Assembly (NCBI RefSeq): GCF_014852005.1
Contig: NZ_JACVAU010000001.1
Span: 890,001 to 954,000 of the forward strand
Direction of reading: 5' to 3'
DNA from: Pseudoxanthomonas sp. PXM03
GTDB lineage: Bacteria > Pseudomonadota > Gammaproteobacteria > Xanthomonadales > Xanthomonadaceae
DNA length: 64,000 nt
A program made the position numbers and the translations under genes. Positions 37,788 through 48,161 of this stretch are shown one piece after another (within the stretch, counting starts at the first letter, position 1; every line of letters begins with the position of its first letter). The notes under the pieces are model-generated. The model did no database searches. It was not told where the DNA came from and saw nothing but the letters and a program-made list of their open reading frames with translations.

Positions 37788-40040
37788 TCAGAACTTGAAG
37801 GTGGCTGTCAGCACCGCGGAGCGGGCCGCACCCGGCGTCGCCCAGCCGTTGTTGCGCACGCGGGTGAAATACGCCTTGTCGAACAGGTTGTCGATGTTCA
37901 GCTGCAGTCCGAAGCGCGCATTGAACTGGTAACCCGCCATCGCCCGGTGCATGGTGTAGCTCTTCACGCGCGGGGCATTCGCCGTGCTCGCGGTATAGAA
38001 GTCGCCCTGGTAGGTGACGCCGTAACCGAACGTCCAGCCCTGGAGCGCATAGGTGGTCCAAGCGCTGGCCGAATGCTCCGGCGTATTCGGCAGCGGATTG
38101 CCTGCCTGGGCATCGATGCCGGTGGTCTCGCGCACATGGTCAGACACGCTCTGCAGGACTTCGCTGTCCAGGTAGGTGTAGTTGGCGAAGATCGACCACG
38201 CACGAGTGATGTTGCCGGCCACGCCCAGCGCGATGCCATCCACGCGTGCCTTGCCATCCAACTGTTGCGTGCCGGACGGATTATCCGGGTTGTTGGGATC
38301 GGCCACCTTGTAGTTCTGGCGCTCGTTACGGAACACGGCTGCCGTCACTGCCAGTCTATCTTCCAGCAGATTCCACTTGGTACCCAGTTCGATATTGACT
38401 GCGGTCTCCGGATCGACTTCGCAAGTCTGCGCAGTGCAGGCCCCGTTCACCGATGCCTTCGATGGTGTTTTCGAGTTTGCGTATGACAGATAGATGCTGC
38501 CATTGTCCGCCGGCTTGAAAAGCAAGCCTGCGCGATAGGAGAACAGGTCATCCTCATTCCCGAGGGTGGGACCAACGGTGATGGCGCCGCCTGCGGCGGG
38601 CGTGGCATAGGTCAGTGTGCGCGTGTCGCCCTCGTTGTGTTCGTATCGCGCGCCCAGTGCGAGTTCCCATCTTGGACTGAACTTCAGGGTGTCGAATGCA
38701 TAGAACGCCTGGTTGTCCAGCGTGCCGTCCGTGTGCCCTGCGCGGATGTAATTGACCGGCCCCGTGTACACGTTGTTCGGGTTGTGGATGTCCATCACAG
38801 GATAGACAGGAGCCGTGCCGTCGGCGTTGCGCTGGGTATTGCCGTTGTCCAGTTCGTAGGTTTCGTGCATGAATGAGACACCGGCGACCAGTGCATGCTC
38901 AACGCTGCCGGTGCTGAATCGCGTGGTCAGATCGGTCTGGCTGAGTGCCAGGCCGTTCGTCGTGTCGCGGGTGGTTCCACGCGGGCCACTGGGCTGGTAG
39001 GTTCCCGGTGCACCACAGGGCTGACCGTTGGCGGGATTGATGCCGCTGTCGAGGCACCACGTGCCCTGGGTCGGGTTCACCAGCACGTATTGATCGACTT
39101 TCTGGTAACGGGCCAAGCTGCGCAGGGACGTCGTTTCGCTGAAATCATGTTCGAACACGCCCGTGAGCACGTCCACATCGATCTCCTGCGTGTCCATGTT
39201 GCGGTAGCCGAAGTAGGCTTCACGGCTGACGCCGGGCAGCAATCCGCCATAGGCCGCGAAGTAGGGCAGTCCGTACTCCGGAACGTTCTCGTCATGCTGG
39301 TGCACGTAGCTGAGTGTGAAGCGGGTATCCGAACCAAGACCGATCGCGAACGAAGGCGCTATGCCCCAGCGCTTGTATTCCTCGACATCGCGATCGGGCA
39401 CGTCGTTGCGATGGACCATCGCATTCACGCGTAGCGCCTGGCCCTTGCCCAGGTCGGTATTGCTGTCCACGGTTGCCCGACCGAAGCTGTCCGTGCCGGC
39501 ACCCAGCGTGAAGGTATTGAAGCTGCCCTCCCTTGCCATCTTGCTGACCAGGTTGATGTTGCCGCCCACCGAGCCCGCGCCCGACATGGCCGAATTGGCA
39601 CCGTTGATCAATTCGATCGATTCGAGATTGAAGTTGTCCGTGCGGGTGTACTGGGCACTGTCGCGCACGCCGTCCACGGTAATGTCGGTGGTGGCGTTGA
39701 AGCCACGCAGGTTGATGCTGTCGCCGTAGCCGCCGCCGCCTTCACCGGCGCCGAAGGTGATGCCGGGCAGCGTGCTGAGCACGTCCCTCAGTCCGAGAAG
39801 GTTCTGTTGTGCCATCACTTCGCTGGTCACCACGGTGATGGTCTGCGGCGTGTCGACCAGCGCTTCCGTGTACTTCGGTGAGCTTGCCTTCTGCACACGT
39901 TCGCCGTGCACTTCGACGGCGTCGAGTTCCTTGGCCTGGCCTGCGGCATCGGCGGGCACGTCCCCGGTCGGTGCGGCGAGCGCGGGGGCAGTGATGGCGA
40001 GCAACAGGGCGGCGGCAAGCGGGGATGGACGCAGGTTCAT
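37788..40040 (-). CDS. TonB-dependent catecholate siderophore receptor, Fiu/PiuA type
   Basis: 750 residues from the ATG at 40040, with AGGA upstream. The signal peptide ([15 protein letters not shown]) is followed by a TonB box [14 protein letters not shown], a plug with [36 protein letters not shown] and [16 protein letters not shown], and a barrel ending in LTATFKF. The plug sequence and the adjacent piuC point to the Fiu/PiuA/PirA class, which takes up monomeric catecholates. An upstream Fur-box match (40609) fits iron repression. Confidence 0.93.
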   Translation of the reverse strand: MNLRPSPLAAALLLAITAPALAAPTGDVPADAAGQAKELDAVEVHGERVQKASSPKYTEALVDTPQTITVVTSEVMAQQNLLGLRDVLSTLPGITFGAGEGGGGYGDSINLRGFNATTDITVDGVRDSAQYTRTDNFNLESIELINGANSAMSGAGSVGGNINLVSKMAREGSFNTFTLGAGTDSFGRATVDSNTDLGKGQALRVNAMVHRNDVPDRDVEEYKRWGIAPSFAIGLGSDTRFTLSYVHQHDENVPEYGLPYFAAYGGLLPGVSREAYFGYRNMDTQEIDVDVLTGVFEHDFSETTSLRSLARYQKVDQYVLVNPTQGTWCLDSGINPANGQPCGAPGTYQPSGPRGTTRDTTNGLALSQTDLTTRFSTGSVEHALVAGVSFMHETYELDNGNTQRNADGTAPVYPVMDIHNPNNVYTGPVNYIRAGHTDGTLDNQAFYAFDTLKFSPRWELALGARYEHNEGDTRTLTYATPAAGGAITVGPTLGNEDDLFSYRAGLLFKPADNGSIYLSYANSKTPSKASVNGACTAQTCEVDPETAVNIELGTKWNLLEDRLAVTAAVFRNERQNYKVADPNNPDNPSGTQQLDGKARVDGIALGVAGNITRAWSIFANYTYLDSEVLQSVSDHVRETTGIDAQAGNPLPNTPEHSASAWTTYALQGWTFGYGVTYQGDFYTASTANAPRVKSYTMHRAMAGYQFNARFGLQLNIDNLFDKAYFTRVRNNGWATPGAARSAVLTATFKF

Positions 40041-40188
40041 GAGAATCCTCAGGTGCGGAGAAGAAACACCCGGTGGCGGAAGGCTGGCGGGAGTGAAGTG
40101 AAGACTGGGGGCGGCGGATCTGCGCCTTTGCGGGAGTTGGATCCGGCAAGCAGCGGTATCACCGGTAGGTGCGGTGCACGCAGGCGGC

Positions 40189-40533
40189 TCAGGCGGCCGG
40201 CGGCCCGCGACCGGGATGGCGGATATGGCGCGAGGGGGCGCTGTTGGAATGGCCGGCGGCTGCATCATGCGCCCGCGACCCTGCCCGCACGGAGTGGGCA
40301 CGGGCGCCCGCGTCATCGCCTTCCGACTCGGCCGGCGTGGACAGACCTTCAATCGCCTGCTCCGCCAGCGACGCCGAGGCGTAGCGGAGCTCATCCCGGG
40401 AGTGGATCCCGGCATCGCGATGCAACGACGTGTCCGAAGAACCTGCTGGCGGGAAGATTCCCGTGGAAGCCAGCGCGGCGCCGCCCATGATCACGAGCAG
40501 GCACGCCAGCACCAGGCGGGCGAACGCGGTCAT
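40189..40533 (-). CDS. Small exported protein upstream of the Fiu-like receptor, function unknown
   Basis: 114 residues from the ATG at 40533; a TTG at 40587 is also open. The N-terminus is a signal-like helix MTAFARLVLACLLVIMGGAA with a cut site near ALA. The rest is low complexity, rich in Ser, Ala, His and Arg, ending IRHPGRGPPAA, which resembles the end (LHPGQAPPHTA) of the other small gene at 36459. It lies between a Fur-box match and the receptor, 148 bp before the receptor start. The coding call is moderate only. Confidence 0.45.
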   Translation of the reverse strand: MTAFARLVLACLLVIMGGAALASTGIFPPAGSSDTSLHRDAGIHSRDELRYASASLAEQAIEGLSTPAESEGDDAGARAHSVRAGSRAHDAAAGHSNSAPSRHIRHPGRGPPAA

Positions 40534-40608
40534 GATTGAGCTGGCATCACGCAGCACCGGGGCCTCGGGCGGGTCAGGCTGCGGCAATCCGCCGCAGGGG
40601 TGCGACAG

Positions 40609-40627
40609 GATAATGAGAATGATTTGC
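40609..40627 (-). promoter_or_regulatory. Fur-box match upstream of the Fiu-like receptor unit
   Basis: GATAATGAGAATGATTTGC matches 15 of 19 positions of the classic GATAATGATAATCATTATC box. It lies 76 bp before the small exported gene and past the 3' end of the Rieske gene, so it belongs to the receptor-piuC direction. Confidence 0.8.
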
Positions 40628-40656
40628 GATTACAACAGAATGTTCACATTCCCGAC

Positions 40657-40989
40657 TTAGTCCCGGTCGTCGCGTGTCCAGACGCCACCGTGCTCCGTCT
40701 TCGTCGGGAATTTCACCACGGGCGAGTAGGCCGGCGCGCACAGGGCGCGGCCATCGCGGATGTCGAAACGTGCGCCGTGCAGCACGCATTCGATGCTGGC
40801 TTCCCCGGCATTGAAACTGCCGGAGGACAGTTCGAAGTCCTCGTGGCTGCATTTGTCTTCCAGCGCGTACAGATCGCCATCATGGTTGAAGATGACGATG
40901 GGCGTGCCCGTGACCTCGTCGAAGACCATCTTCATCTCGCCCGGCAGCAACTCGCCGGTAGGACAGACGAAGGTCCATGTCCCGCTCAT
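40657..40989 (-). CDS. Rieske [2Fe-2S] ferredoxin
   Basis: 110 residues. The cluster ligands are visible: Cys47 and His49 (KCSHEDFELSSG) and Cys68 and His71 (ECVLHGARF). It resembles the ferredoxin subunit of non-haem dioxygenases, but no oxygenase gene is near. It is the last gene of the SUF run, overlapping the GNAT gene by 4 bp. A possible role is electron delivery during Fe-S assembly or to another oxygenase; this is inferred from position. Confidence 0.9.
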   Translation of the reverse strand: MSGTWTFVCPTGELLPGEMKMVFDEVTGTPIVIFNHDGDLYALEDKCSHEDFELSSGSFNAGEASIECVLHGARFDIRDGRALCAPAYSPVVKFPTKTEHGGVWTRDDRD

Positions 40990-41525
40990 GCCGCGTCCCC
41001 CGGCAGCGGTTTCTCCAGGACCTCGAAACGCAGGTCGTCACGCTTGGGAATGCCGTAGCGCGCATCGCCATAGGGGAACGGTTTCTTGATCCCGGTACGC
41101 GCATAGCCGCGCCGCTCATAGAAAGCGATTAGTTCATCGCGCAGGTCGATCACGGTCATCCGCATCGCACGCAGTTGCCACTCGACGGACGCAACGCGCT
41201 CCGCCTCGGCCAGCATGGCCTTCCCCACGCCTGCGCCCTGCAGGTCGGGACGCACCGAGAACATGCCGAAGTAACCGGCACCGTCGTCGTCCGCTACGTG
41301 TGCGCAGGCGAGCGGGTCCCCGTCTCGTTCGGCGATGATGATCCGGCTGCGCGGCCGTTCGATGTCGCGGCGAAGCGCGTCGGCGTCGATGCGCTGGCCG
41401 TCCAGAAGGTCGGCTTCGGTGGTCCAGCCCTGCCTGCTGACGTCGCCCCGGTAGGCGGACGTCACCAGGGCGACGAGTTCGGGGATGTCGGCCTCGGTGG
41501 CCGTGCGGAATGTCAGGGTATCCAT
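40986..41525 (-). CDS. GNAT family N-acetyltransferase
   Basis: 179 residues with acetyl-CoA binding motif A (MFSVRPDLQGAGVGKAML) and a C-terminal FYERRGYARTG. The substrate is unknown. It sits between sufS (134 bp upstream, with a REP-like element between) and the Rieske gene (4-bp overlap). Confidence 0.9.
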   Translation of the reverse strand: MDTLTFRTATEADIPELVALVTSAYRGDVSRQGWTTEADLLDGQRIDADALRRDIERPRSRIIIAERDGDPLACAHVADDDGAGYFGMFSVRPDLQGAGVGKAMLAEAERVASVEWQLRAMRMTVIDLRDELIAFYERRGYARTGIKKPFPYGDARYGIPKRDDLRFEVLEKPLPGDAA

Positions 41526-41552
41526 GGCCGGATTTTACGGAAATCCGGCAAC

Positions 41553-41635
41553 CTGTAGGAGCGACGTCATTCGCGACCGCTATCCCGCCATGCCCCGACA
41601 GGTTCTGTAGCAGGAGAATGCGCGGTCGCGACCGG
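41553..41635. repeat. REP-like inverted intergenic repeat
   Basis: CTGTAGGAGCGACGTCATTC starts the element; CGCGACCGC (41572-41580) pairs with GCGGTCGCG (41622-41630). It is of the same family as the pair at 61273-61402. It lies between sufS and the GNAT gene. Confidence 0.7.
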
Positions 41636-41659
41636 CATCGCCCCTGAAGAACGCAGTCG

Positions 41660-42913
41660 TTACGCCAGCAGGCTACGCGCCTTCTTCAGGGCGGCAATGA
41701 AGCGCTCCACTTCCTCGTGCGTGTTGTAGAACGCGAACGACGCCCGCAGCGTGGCCGCCACGCCGTAGAACTGCAGCAGCGGATGGGCGCAGTGCTGACC
41801 GGAACGGACGGCGACGCCCTCCAGGTCCAGCAGCGTGGCCAGGTCGTGTGCGTGCGCGCCTTCGATCAGGAACGAGATCACTGCCGCCTTGTCCGGCGCG
41901 CGGCCGAAGATGCGCAGGCCGTCGATCCTGTCCAGTTCCTCGCTGGCGTGCGCCAGCAAGTCTGCTTCGCGTGCTTCGACGCTCGCCATGCCCAATGCAT
42001 CGAGGTAGTCCACGGCCGCACCCAGGCCGATGAAGCCGGCGATGTTGGGCGTACCCGCCTCGAACTTGTGCGGCGCGTCGTTGAAGACGGTGCCGTCGAA
42101 GCTGACTTCCTTGATCATCTCGCCGCCGCCGATGAAGGGCGGCATGGCCTGCAGGTGTTCCTTGCGTGCCCACAGTGCACCGGTGCCGGTGGGGCCGCAC
42201 ATCTTGTGGCCGGTCAAGGCGTAGAAGTCGCACCCAATGGCCGCGATATCCACCGCACGATGTGGCACGGCCTGCGAGCCGTCGACGACGGTGACGATGC
42301 CGCGCTTGCGGGCCTCGCGGCAGATCTCGCGGACGGGATTCACCGTACCCAGCACGTTGGAGGTGTGGGCGATGGCCAGCAGCTTCACGTCGCCGGTCAT
42401 GGCGGCGTGCAGCGCATCCAGGTCCAGGGTGCCGTCCTCGCGGATTTCCGCGACCTTCACCGTCGCCCCGGTGCGCTCGGCGACGAGTTGCCATGGCACG
42501 ATGTTGGCGTGGTGCTCCATGCGCGAGACCAGGATCGTGTCGCCGGCCTTCAGGCGCGGCAATGCCCACGAGTACGCGACCAGATTGATCGCGAACGTGG
42601 TGCCGCTGCACAGCACCAGTTCGTCCGGGCGCACGTTGAGGAAGCGCGCAAGTTTCTTGCGCGCGCCTTCATAGGCCTCGGTCGCCTCGGTGCCGAGCGT
42701 GTGCACGGCGCGGCTGACGTTGGCGTTGTGCTGGCGGTAGAACGCGTCGACGGTCTCGATGACAGATGACGGCTTCTGGCCGGTGTTGGCGCTGTCCAAG
42801 TAAATCAGCGGCTTGCCGTTGATCTGGCGCGTCAGCAAGGGGAAATCGGCGCGGACCTGATCCCAGTCGACGCCGGTTTCCGCTGCAGGCGCCTGGACGG
42901 TCTCGCGGTTCAT
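41660..42913 (-). CDS. sufS: Cysteine desulfurase SufS
   Basis: 417 residues. The PLP lysine is Lys237 in ALTGHKMCGPTGTG, and the catalytic loop cysteine is Cys375 in VRSGQHCAHP, a short-loop (group II) type. It takes sulfur from cysteine for cluster assembly on SufBCD. Group II enzymes usually need SufE or SufU to accept sulfur, and neither is encoded in the window. It overlaps the sufD stop region by 4 bp. Confidence 0.95.
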   Translation of the reverse strand: MNRETVQAPAAETGVDWDQVRADFPLLTRQINGKPLIYLDSANTGQKPSSVIETVDAFYRQHNANVSRAVHTLGTEATEAYEGARKKLARFLNVRPDELVLCSGTTFAINLVAYSWALPRLKAGDTILVSRMEHHANIVPWQLVAERTGATVKVAEIREDGTLDLDALHAAMTGDVKLLAIAHTSNVLGTVNPVREICREARKRGIVTVVDGSQAVPHRAVDIAAIGCDFYALTGHKMCGPTGTGALWARKEHLQAMPPFIGGGEMIKEVSFDGTVFNDAPHKFEAGTPNIAGFIGLGAAVDYLDALGMASVEAREADLLAHASEELDRIDGLRIFGRAPDKAAVISFLIEGAHAHDLATLLDLEGVAVRSGQHCAHPLLQFYGVAATLRASFAFYNTHEEVERFIAALKKARSLLA

Positions 42914-44172
42914 GCCGCGCCCAAGGTTGCCAGTGCCGCATCGACGCGCGCCACCAACAGGTCACGCAGGCCCGCATCCTCGATGACCGACAGCGGTTCG
43001 CGGCAGAACGCGGCCGTCAGCAGCTGCTGCGCTTCCGGCGCGGAGAGGCCGCGGGAGCGAAGGTAGAACAGCGCATTGGCTTCCAGTTGGCCGACAGTGG
43101 CGCCATGTGCCGCCTTCACTTCGTCCGCATGGATCTCGAGCACCGGCTGGGTGTCGATCTCCGCGTTGTCGGAGAGCAGCAGGTTCTTGTTCGACAGCGC
43201 CGCATCGGTACCGTCCGCGCCCTCGCGGATCAGGATGCCGCCGTGGAAAACCGCGCGGCCGCGGCCGGCACCCAGTCCGCGCCACGTCAGCTCGCAAGCG
43301 GTGTCGCGGGCAATGTGGTCGATGCCCAGGCGGGTATCCACGTGGCGGCGACCGTGCGCCAGCAGCACGCCGTTGGCGATCAGGCGTGCGCTGTCGCCTT
43401 CGAGGCGGACATTCAGTTCATGGCGCGACAGGCCGCCATCCAATTCCAGATCCACGCGACGGTATTCGGCGTCACGGGCCAGTACCGCGTCGGTGCGCAG
43501 CAGCGTGGTGGCGCGTGCGCTGTCGGCTTCGACGCGTGCATGGGTGAGGCGTGCGCCCTGCGCCAGGTGCACGTGGCTCAGGGCGTTGATCAGGTGCGCG
43601 TGCGTGCCGATGGCGACATGGTGCTCGACCACGGTCAGGGCAGCGCCGGCACGCAGCTCGATCAGGTTGCGCAGATGCCAGGCTCGCTCAGCGCCATCCT
43701 CGGCGCCGATGAAGACCAGGTGCAAGGGCTGCTCGCTGCGCGTACCTTCTTCCGCGCGCAGCAGAACGCCTTCGGTGGCGAGCGCGGCGTTGAGACGGGC
43801 GAACACTTCGTCGCCACGCTCGAAGCGGCGCTGCAGGAAACGCGCGGCGTCACCGCCCTCGGCGAGGGCTTCGGACAGCAGCTGCAGGCTGACGCCGTCG
43901 GGCAGGTCGGTGGTCAGCGACAGTGCGACGGAGTAGCGACCGTTGACGAATACCGCACGCGGTGCGGGGATGTCGGCCAGCACCATCGGGTCCACGGCGG
44001 GCACGGCGTCCACGCTGGCGAAGCTGCGACGCTCCAACTGGCGCAACGAGGTGTACTTCCACGCTTCCGTGCGCGGGCCGGGCAGGCCGTCGCGCAGGGC
44101 TTCGTCCAGTACCGCGCGACGCGATGCGTCGCCATTGAAGCCGGCCGACAGGGAATCCAGCAGCGCGCTCAT
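42910..44172 (-). CDS. sufD: Fe-S cluster assembly protein SufD
   Basis: 420 residues from the ATG at 44172; a longer frame adds 13 residues inside sufC. It has the beta-helical SufB/SufD core with the C-terminal segments KAAHGATVGQLEANALFYLR and SRGLSAPEAQQLLTAAF. It forms the SufBC2D scaffold. The start overlaps the sufC stop by one base (TGATG). Confidence 0.94.
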   Translation of the reverse strand: MSALLDSLSAGFNGDASRRAVLDEALRDGLPGPRTEAWKYTSLRQLERRSFASVDAVPAVDPMVLADIPAPRAVFVNGRYSVALSLTTDLPDGVSLQLLSEALAEGGDAARFLQRRFERGDEVFARLNAALATEGVLLRAEEGTRSEQPLHLVFIGAEDGAERAWHLRNLIELRAGAALTVVEHHVAIGTHAHLINALSHVHLAQGARLTHARVEADSARATTLLRTDAVLARDAEYRRVDLELDGGLSRHELNVRLEGDSARLIANGVLLAHGRRHVDTRLGIDHIARDTACELTWRGLGAGRGRAVFHGGILIREGADGTDAALSNKNLLLSDNAEIDTQPVLEIHADEVKAAHGATVGQLEANALFYLRSRGLSAPEAQQLLTAAFCREPLSVIEDAGLRDLLVARVDAALATLGAA

Positions 44173-44936
44173 CAGGCGACCTTCTCCGGTGCCACGCGGT
44201 CCTTGATCCACGCGTAACCGTGCTCTTCGAGTTCCAGTGCCAGTTCCGGGCCGCCGGATTCGACGATGCGCCCATTGGCGAGCACATGCACGACATCGGG
44301 CTTGATGTAATCGAGCAGGCGCTGGTAGTGGGTGATCACCAGGAAGGCGCGGTCGGGCGAACGCAACGCATTGACGCCCTCGGCGACGCTCTTCAGCGCG
44401 TCGATGTCCAGGCCGCTGTCGGTCTCGTCGAGGATCGCGAGCTTGGGTTCGAGCACGGCCAGCTGGAATATCTCGTTGCGCTTCTTCTCGCCACCGCTGA
44501 AGCCTTCGTTGACACCCCGGTGCAGCAGTTCGTCCTTCAGGTGCAGCACGGCCAGTTTCTCGCGCACCAGCTTGAGGAACTGCATGGAATCCAGTTCGGC
44601 TTCTCCACGCGCCTTGCGCTGGGCGTTGAGTGCGGCGCGCAGGAAATAAGTGTTGTTGACGCCGGGGATTTCCACCGGGTACTGGAAGGCGAGGAACACG
44701 CCGGCAGCGGCGCGCTCTTCCGGTTCCAGTTCCAGCAGCGGCTTGCCTTCGAATTCCACCGTGCCGGCGGTGACCTCATACCCCTCGCGGCCGGCAAGAA
44801 TGTTGCCCAGCGTGGACTTGCCCGCGCCATTGGGGCCCATGATGGCGTGCACCTGGCCCGGCTTCACGTCGAGCGAGAGGCCTTTCAGGATTTCCTTGCC
44901 GGCGACGCTGGCGTGGAGGTTGTCGATCTTGAGCAT
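44172..44936 (-). CDS. sufC: Fe-S cluster assembly ATPase SufC
   Basis: 254 residues, soluble ABC ATPase of the SufBC2D complex. Walker A is GPNGAGKST (34-42), the signature is EGFSGGEKKRNEIFQ, Walker B is LAILDETDSGLDID, and the switch histidine is in LVITHYQRL. The ATG at 44936 is preceded by GGAAA. A 152-bp gap with two palindromic elements separates it from sufB. Confidence 0.96.
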   Translation of the reverse strand: MLKIDNLHASVAGKEILKGLSLDVKPGQVHAIMGPNGAGKSTLGNILAGREGYEVTAGTVEFEGKPLLELEPEERAAAGVFLAFQYPVEIPGVNNTYFLRAALNAQRKARGEAELDSMQFLKLVREKLAVLHLKDELLHRGVNEGFSGGEKKRNEIFQLAVLEPKLAILDETDSGLDIDALKSVAEGVNALRSPDRAFLVITHYQRLLDYIKPDVVHVLANGRIVESGGPELALELEEHGYAWIKDRVAPEKVA

Positions 44937-44962
44937 GTTCGTTTCCGTTTGATTCTTTCGAG

Positions 44963-45080
44963 CCCCTCTCCCACCGGGAGAGGGTTGGGGTGAGGGGCGA
45001 TGGAGTCCATATGTTTGATGCCACCGGACTTCGTTGCCCCTCATCCGCCCTACGGGCACCTTCTCCCGCAGGGAGAAGGG
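44963..45080. repeat. Two palindromic intergenic elements between sufB and sufC
   Basis: The first hairpin is CCCTCTCCC-ACC-GGGAGAGGG (44964-44984), followed by TTGGGGTGAGGGG. The second is CCTTCTCCC-GCA-GGGAGAAGG (45059-45079), preceded by CCCCTCATCCGCCC. Elements of this CCCTCACCCC...GGGAGAGGGG type are scattered in many Xanthomonadaceae and pseudomonad genomes. Placed inside the operon, they could stop or process the transcript. Confidence 0.75.
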
Positions 45081-45088
45081 AAAAGCCG

Positions 45089-46528
<1,440 letters not shown>

Positions 46529-46543
46529 CGGGCTGCCTACGGT

Positions 46544-47002
46544 TCAGCGGGTCGCGACTTGCACGGCGATGGGTCGCCTGCGCACGTCGTCGGAAGAAGG
46601 GGGAGGGGTGATCATCTGGGCCAGGGTGAAGCCGCGCAGCGCGTCGGCCACCACGTCGTTGATCAGGCGCCAGTTGGCGCGCGCGCCGCACTGGTGGGCG
46701 ATGCCGCACTGGCTTTCGCTCTGGCTGCATTCGGTCATGGCCAACGGACCTTCCATGGCCTCGACGATCTCGACCAGGGTGATGTCCGCCGCATCGCGGC
46801 TCAGGCGGTAACCGCCGTGGACGCCGCGCAGGCCTTCCACCAGCCCGGCCTGCGCCAGTGGCTTCAGCACCTTGCTGACCGTGGGCGTCTCCAGGCCGGA
46901 ATGCTCGGCCAGGTCGGACGCGCTGAGCACCTCGCCCGGTCGTGCGGCGAGCACGGTCAGGACCACGGTGGCGTAGTCGGTGAGCTTGGTGACGCGGAGC
47001 AT
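46544..47002 (-). CDS. Rrf2-family Fe-S-responsive regulator of the SUF operon
   Basis: 152 residues: N-terminal winged helix (MLRVTKLTDYATVVLTVLA; TPTVSKVLKPLAQAGLV) and three cysteines, Cys92, Cys99 and Cys105 (ECSQSESQCGIAHQCG), set as in cluster-binding Rrf2 proteins such as IscR and SufR. It should sense Fe-S status and control its own operon. It is the first gene of the SUF run, and an inverted repeat just upstream (47023-47039) is a likely operator. Confidence 0.92.
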   Translation of the reverse strand: MLRVTKLTDYATVVLTVLAARPGEVLSASDLAEHSGLETPTVSKVLKPLAQAGLVEGLRGVHGGYRLSRDAADITLVEIVEAMEGPLAMTECSQSESQCGIAHQCGARANWRLINDVVADALRGFTLAQMITPPPSSDDVRRRPIAVQVATR

Positions 47003-47022
47003 GGGGAAGGGGATCCTTAAAA

Positions 47023-47039
47023 CGTACCGAAATTGTACG
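47023..47039 (-). promoter_or_regulatory. Candidate SUF promoter and Rrf2 operator
   Basis: CGTAC-CGAAATT-GTACG, a perfect 5-bp inverted repeat with a 7-bp centre. On the minus strand it contains TACAAT, a good -10, about 30 bp before the regulator's ATG. Overlap of repeat and -10 fits autoregulation by repression. Confidence 0.6.
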
Positions 47040-47210
47040 CTTTCGTCCCCCGCGGCTCAAACCTGGAGGAATTCCCCCGTTCAGGCGCGCCTGCGCGGGC
47101 TGACGAATGTCACCCGCGATGGCTGACGGCTGCGACTGATGCCGGGGGCCTCCGGTCAGGAAGATGGGCGGCGTCCACTCCCGGACAGTCTCTCTTCAAG
47201 GACAGTCGCC

Positions 47211-47414
47211 ATGAACACGATCCACGGTCACCCCGAATCCGCTTCCTCCCGTCACGGCCTGGATCAGGGCTTCCTGTGGCGCGTGCTGCTGGCCATCGGC
47301 GGCGTCTATCTGGCGGTGAAGCTGTTCCGCGGGCTGGGCCAGTTGTTCTGGACGCTGTTCGGATTGGCCTTCGGTCTGTTCTGGATGGTCAGTGGCCGCG
47401 TGTTTCCCTGGTGA
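47211..47414 (+). CDS. Small membrane protein, function unknown
   Basis: 67 residues from an ATG with CAAGGACAG upstream. Two predicted membrane helices (about 20-36 and 41-62; FLWRVLLAIGGVYLAVKLF, FWTLFGLAFGLFWMVSG). No family recognised. It is a single gene, convergent with the cytochrome gene (46 bp between stops). The 208 bp before it (47003-47210) contain the SUF promoter on the other strand and nothing else clear. Confidence 0.7.
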   Translation: MNTIHGHPESASSRHGLDQGFLWRVLLAIGGVYLAVKLFRGLGQLFWTLFGLAFGLFWMVSGRVFPW

Positions 47415-47460
47415 ATGTGTCCATGGTGGAGGTTTTCATAGTGGAGCCCGCCAGCACCGC

Positions 47461-48003
47461 TCACTGGGCGGCGGCGGGCGGCGAGGGCGGTGCCGGCAGC
47501 ACCATGCCGAAGTAGGGCGGCGGCGGCGTCCTGCCCGGCGGCAACGCCTCCGGCGCCGGCTGTCCTGCGGCGCCGAGCGCGTGCACGAAACGGTAGATCG
47601 CGCGGCGGTCCTCTTCACTCATGTCGCGCACGGCGAAGTCCGGCATGATCGGGCGGGTACGCAGGTTGGCGCTGTATTCCAGCCATTGCGCCTCGGTCAG
47701 CTGCTGCATGCGCAGGCGCAGGTTGCTGGCGTAGGTCGTGCCCCAGGGGCCGTGGAAACCCATCGGCGAACCCACCAGCCATCCCGCCTTGTCGACCTTG
47801 CCGCCCGATTCGGCGTAGCCCGGGGTGTGGCAATCGTTGCAGCCGGCGATGCGGACCAGGTATTCGCCGCGCGCGAGCAGATCGCCTCCCGTCGCTGACG
47901 TTGACGCCGGCGGCAGGCTCGCGACGGCGCGTGGCCCGGCGGGCTGGCACGCGGCCAGGAACAACAGCGAGGCGGGCATCAGCAGGGCACGGACAGGGCG
48001 CAT
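47461..48003 (-). CDS. Lipoprotein c-type cytochrome
   Basis: 180 residues from the ATG at 48003. A lipoprotein signal (LLFLAACQ, Cys19) is followed by a haem site CNDCH (Cys55, Cys58, His59) and a likely axial Met in RPIMPDF or RDMS, then a Pro-rich tail. It is a mono-haem cytochrome on the periplasmic side of a membrane. No dehydrogenase partner is adjacent, so its electron donor is unknown. Confidence 0.88.
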   Translation of the reverse strand: MRPVRALLMPASLLFLAACQPAGPRAVASLPPASTSATGGDLLARGEYLVRIAGCNDCHTPGYAESGGKVDKAGWLVGSPMGFHGPWGTTYASNLRLRMQQLTEAQWLEYSANLRTRPIMPDFAVRDMSEEDRRAIYRFVHALGAAGQPAPEALPPGRTPPPPYFGMVLPAPPSPPAAAQ

Positions 48004-48161
48004 GGCGAGGACAAATTGAAGGGAACCGGGCAAGGAACGCACCGCCCCGTGGGGACCGGCCATGTGCCGTGCGATGCCGTTCAGCGGCATGGAAGGTGGG
48101 AAACGCGGCGGCATTGGGCGAGAATCCCCCCTCCGCACTCCACTGCATCCCTGGACACCGC

